NCBI GenBank assembly: GCA_016196785.1
Contig: JACPXA010000240.1
Location: forward strand, 1 to 6,037
Reading direction: 5' to 3'
Source: Elusimicrobiota bacterium
GTDB taxonomy: Bacteria; Elusimicrobiota; Elusimicrobia; 2-01-FULL-59-12; JACPXA01
Length of the DNA: 6,037 bases
The first letter of the stretch is position 1. Each line of letters opens with the position of its first letter. The notes under the pieces were generated by a model, which saw only the letters and a program-made list of their open reading frames with translations, did no database searches and was not told the origin of the DNA. The translations under genes and the position numbers were made by a program. Below are positions 5,905-6,037 of this stretch, piece after piece.

Positions 5905-6037
5905 GGGCAATGAGCACACGTGGCTGTCCGGCCAGGTCGCATTTGACCTGCGGCTGTGAGAATCCCCATTGAACGGCCAGGGTTAGAACCGCCTCTTTGT
6001 GGGAAGCCCCGATTTCACAGACTAACCATCCACCGGC
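5873..6037 (-). CDS. prmC: Release factor glutamine methyltransferase, C-terminal end (truncated by window edge)
   Basis: PrmC (HemK) methylates the glutamine of the GGQ motif in peptide chain release factors 1 and 2 with S-adenosylmethionine. Only the last 54 codons and the TAG stop are present. The pattern GGWLVCEIGASHKEAVLTL (fragment residues 2-20), the later VKCDLAGQPRVLIAQK (31-46) and the overall spacing match the end of the PrmC methyltransferase fold, where GG-x-L-x-x-E-[IV]-G precedes a final D-L-x-G-x-x-R-V strand. The diagnostic NPPY motif and the N-terminal helical domain lie outside the window, so another methyltransferase of the same fold cannot be fully excluded. The position directly before murA supports prmC. 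The tail after QKA (SVVIPPH) is encoded by the first arm and loop of a perfect inverted repeat whose second arm contains the stop codon. Confidence 0.85.
   Translation of the reverse strand, partial: AGGWLVCEIGASHKEAVLTLAVQWGFSQPQVKCDLAGQPRVLIAQKASVVIPPH

Noticed and set aside
1..6037. tRNA, rRNA, CRISPR array, insertion sequence or attachment site
   Set aside because: Nearly every base is accounted for by conserved minus-strand genes; no cloverleaf, regular spaced repeat or transposase-like frame was seen on either strand.

Overview
The window is a dense run of biosynthetic and housekeeping genes, all on the minus strand. In transcription order (high to low coordinate) it reads prmC (3' end only) - murA - hisD - hisB - hisH - hisA - hisF - hisI - trpE (5' end only). 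It is bacterial: the his genes form a compact unit with start/stop overlaps, and murA is a peptidoglycan gene. The order prmC-murA-his-trp, the single-domain HisB and HisI proteins and the moderately GC-rich DNA resemble Nitrospirota-like or deltaproteobacterial genomes. That placement is an inference from gene order and protein style, not from a search.

Right edge (5873-6037): the last 54 codons of prmC, the release-factor glutamine methyltransferase. A perfect 11-bp inverted repeat (5873-5898) overlaps its stop codon. The T tract flanking this repeat lies on the plus strand, so as an intrinsic terminator it would act against antisense transcription and not between prmC and murA. After 26 nt comes murA (4587-5846), the first committed enzyme of peptidoglycan synthesis, with all its signature residues.

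Middle (4550-4586): a 37-nt AT-rich gap holds a perfect TATAAT 11 nt before the hisD ATG and no Shine-Dalgarno motif. Many related genomes carry hisG between murA and hisD; none is here. The hisD protein also lacks roughly 25-30 N-terminal residues compared with typical HisD, and an in-frame stop excludes a longer start.

His block (259-4549): hisD, hisB, hisH, hisA, hisF and hisI follow with no real intergenic space. The junctions are a 4-nt gap (or overlap, depending on the hisB start), ATGA, TGATG, TGA|TTG and ATGA. Together they encode the PRA cyclohydrolase, the ProFAR isomerase, both subunits of IGP synthase, IGP dehydratase and histidinol dehydrogenase. Missing from this stretch are hisG, hisE, hisC and a histidinol-phosphatase, which must lie elsewhere if the pathway is complete.

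Left edge (1-266): trpE starts inside the end of hisI (8-nt overlap) and runs off the window. Histidine and tryptophan synthesis therefore appear to share one transcript. No RNA gene, mobile element or CRISPR array was seen, and no stretch longer than 37 nt lies outside a gene.
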